In this document: positions 62,631 to 64,000 of the stretch, piece after piece
How positions within the stretch are numbered: position 1 is the first letter of the stretch
How the letters are laid out: each line of letters begins with the position of its first letter
NCBI GenBank assembly: GCA_963835955.1
Contig: CAWIHZ010000015.1
Coordinates: 1 to 64,000 of the forward strand
Source of the DNA: Roseiarcus sp963835955
Lineage (GTDB): Bacteria > Pseudomonadota > Alphaproteobacteria > Rhizobiales > Beijerinckiaceae
DNA length: 64,000 nt
Reading direction: 5' to 3'
Made by a program: the position numbers and the translations under genes
The notes under the pieces: generated by a model
What the model saw: the letters and a program-made list of their open reading frames with translations, nothing else
Databases searched by the model: none
What the model was told of the DNA's origin: nothing

Positions 62631-64000
62631 GCAGGGCCTCCGTCATCTCGACCGTCGCCGCCGGATCGCCGTGCACGCCTCCCATCAGCAGGCCGATCTC
62701 CTCGATCGAGACCTCGCCGACCTTGAGCGGTTTCGACAGCCGGCCGAGATTGATGACCGCGATCGTGTCGCAGAGCGTCAACAGTTCATCGAGGTCCTGC
62801 GAGATCACCAGCACCGCCGAGCCGCGCGCGGCCAGATCGACGATCGCCTGATGGATGGCGGCCGCCGCGCCCGCGTCGACGCCCCAGGTCGGCTGACAGA
62901 CGACCAGCGCCTCCGGGCGCTGCATGATCTCGCGGCCCATGATGAACTTCTGCAGGTTTCCGCCCGACAGCGAGCCGGCGAGCGCGCCCGGGCCGGTCGC
63001 CTTGACGGTATAGGCGCCGATCACCTGGCTGGCGTAATTGGTCGCCTTCACCGGATCGATAAGGCCGAAGCGCACCATGTCCATGCGATCGCGTCCGGTC
63101 AGCGAGCCGTTGTCGGTGAGCGAGAACTCGCTGACCGCGGCGTGGCCGTTGCGCTCCTCGGGCACGGCGCAGAGGCCGAGATTGCGCCGCTCATTGACGC
63201 CGAGCCGCCCAACCTCGGCGCCGGCAAGCGTGATCGCTTCAGCGTTCGCGGCCAGCGTCTCGCCGCTCATCGCGCTCAAGAGCTCGTTTTGCCCGTTGCC
63301 GGCGACCCCCGCGACCCCGAAAATCTCGCCCGCGCGCACTTCGAGCGCGACGTCGGCGAGCGCGGCGCCGAATTCGCTCGGCTTCGGCAGGCTCAGGCCA
63401 CGCGCCGAAAGCTTGACCGGGCCGAGGCCGCGTCCGGCAGGCTTGGCGATTTCCTTCAGGTTGCCGCCGATCATCATCTCGGCCATCGAGCGCGAGGTCT
63501 CGAGCTTCGGGTCGCAGGTCGCGACGACCTTGCCGCCGCGCAAAATCGTCGCCGTGTCGCACAGCGCCACGATTTCGTGCAGCTTGTGCGAGATATAAAG
63601 GATCGAGCAGCCGCTGGCGGCGAGATGCTTCAGCGTTTCGAACAATTGCTCGACCTCCTGCGGCGTCAGCACCGAGGTCGGCTCGTCCATGATCAGTAGG
63701 CGGGGGTTGAGGATCAGCGCCCGCACGATTTCGATCCGCTGGCGCTCGCCAACGCTCAGCGTAGAGACGATCCGGCGCGGATCGAGCTTCAGATGGTAGG
63801 TTTCGAGGACCTTCAGGAACTCGGCCAGCAGCTCGCGTCGGGAAAGGCTGCTGTCGAGGCCGAGCGCGATGTTGTCCAGCACCGTCATCGCCTCGAACAG
63901 CGAGAAATGCTGGAACACCATGCCGATGCCGAGCCGCCGGGCGGCGCGGGGATTGGCGACGCGCGTCGGCGCGCCGTCGAAGAAGATCTGGCCTTCGTCG
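62614..64000 (-). CDS. BMP-type ABC transporter ATPase, two domains (partial at window edge)
   Basis: The 3' part of a two-domain ATPase of the NupO/YufO type; the gene continues beyond 64000. The visible part starts inside domain 1 (DEGQIFFDGAPTRVANPRAA), giving GIGMVFQHFSLFEAMTVLDN, signature LSVGERQRIEIVRAL and Walker B LLIMDEPTSVLTP. Domain 2 has Walker A GVAGNGQNEL and Walker B ALVVCQPTWGVDAGA; both are degenerate in the way usual for this family (NGQ instead of GKS, CQP instead of DEP), with a normal signature LSGGNLQKF. Walker A of domain 1 lies outside the window. It powers import of the ligand captured by the two BMP proteins. Confidence 0.92.
   Translation of the reverse strand, partial: DEGQIFFDGAPTRVANPRAARRLGIGMVFQHFSLFEAMTVLDNIALGLDSSLSRRELLAEFLKVLETYHLKLDPRRIVSTLSVGERQRIEIVRALILNPRLLIMDEPTSVLTPQEVEQLFETLKHLAASGCSILYISHKLHEIVALCDTATILRGGKVVATCDPKLETSRSMAEMMIGGNLKEIAKPAGRGLGPVKLSARGLSLPKPSEFGAALADVALEVRAGEIFGVAGVAGNGQNELLSAMSGETLAANAEAITLAGAEVGRLGVNERRNLGLCAVPEERNGHAAVSEFSLTDNGSLTGRDRMDMVRFGLIDPVKATNYASQVIGAYTVKATGPGALAGSLSGGNLQKFIMGREIMQRPEALVVCQPTWGVDAGAAAAIHQAIVDLAARGSAVLVISQDLDELLTLCDTIAVINLGRLSKPLKVGEVSIEEIGLLMGGVHGDPAATVEMTEALHAHPI

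Overview
The window is high-GC bacterial chromosome. Gene content and order point to an alphaproteobacterium of the order Hyphomicrobiales (Rhizobiales): carB followed by greA, yicC followed by gmk, a dapA-smpB pair beside a lytic transglycosylase, a DUF3300/DUF2950 pair, BluB, SohB, RMD1/DUF155 and class III adenylate cyclase fusions. The genus cannot be fixed from the sequence alone. No rRNA, tRNA, CRISPR array or prophage was seen.

Layout. 1-5 kb is a degraded zone: a broken IS630-type transposase, a 5'-truncated DUF3300 gene with a collagen-like repeat and an S74 chaperone tail, an intact DUF2950 gene, a DUF502-like remnant and a small exported protein. 5-10.3 kb holds a HAD phosphatase, ettA (frameshifted), sohB, a STAS-like protein and DUF4336. 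10.3-15.5 kb looks acquired: an AT-richer trypsin-like protease gene, then a sugar-type ABC importer (binding protein, ATPase, permease) lying between two copies of a 36-bp imperfect repeat. 15.5-25.7 kb is a run of short units: a VapBC-type module, beta-carbonic anhydrase, bluB, cupin, VOC protein, RMD1, a DUF1902/HicA module, a sirtuin, a cyclase-hydrolase fusion, a catalase-like protein and a cytochrome c. 25.7-32 kb has a flavin monooxygenase, a second sugar ABC importer (binding protein, permease, single-domain ATPase) and two overlapping transglutaminases.

32-48.4 kb is mostly housekeeping: a frameshifted PagL-like gene, carB, greA, trmJ, yicC, gmk, an SGNH hydrolase, DUF1003, O-acetylhomoserine sulfhydrylase, smpB, dapA and slt. 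Two exported poly-histidine proteins lie at 38.7 and 48.6 kb. 48.9-58.1 kb holds a DUF6065 gene (frameshifted), a GH13 branching-type enzyme, a GT61 glycosyltransferase and an SbcD/SbcC-like pair (metallophosphoesterase plus long AAA ATPase, the latter frameshifted). 58.2-64 kb is a BMP-family ABC operon with two paralogous binding proteins, two permeases and an ATPase cut by the window edge.

Two themes run through the window. First, several otherwise conserved genes are broken by single-base indels, often an extra T in a short T run, which suggests either base-calling error or recent decay. Second, three loci carry a second, truncated copy of a neighbouring gene end (DUF4336 5' end, RMD1 3' end, BMP-operon permease 3' end) with other genes in between. 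These are scars of segmental duplication or insertion.
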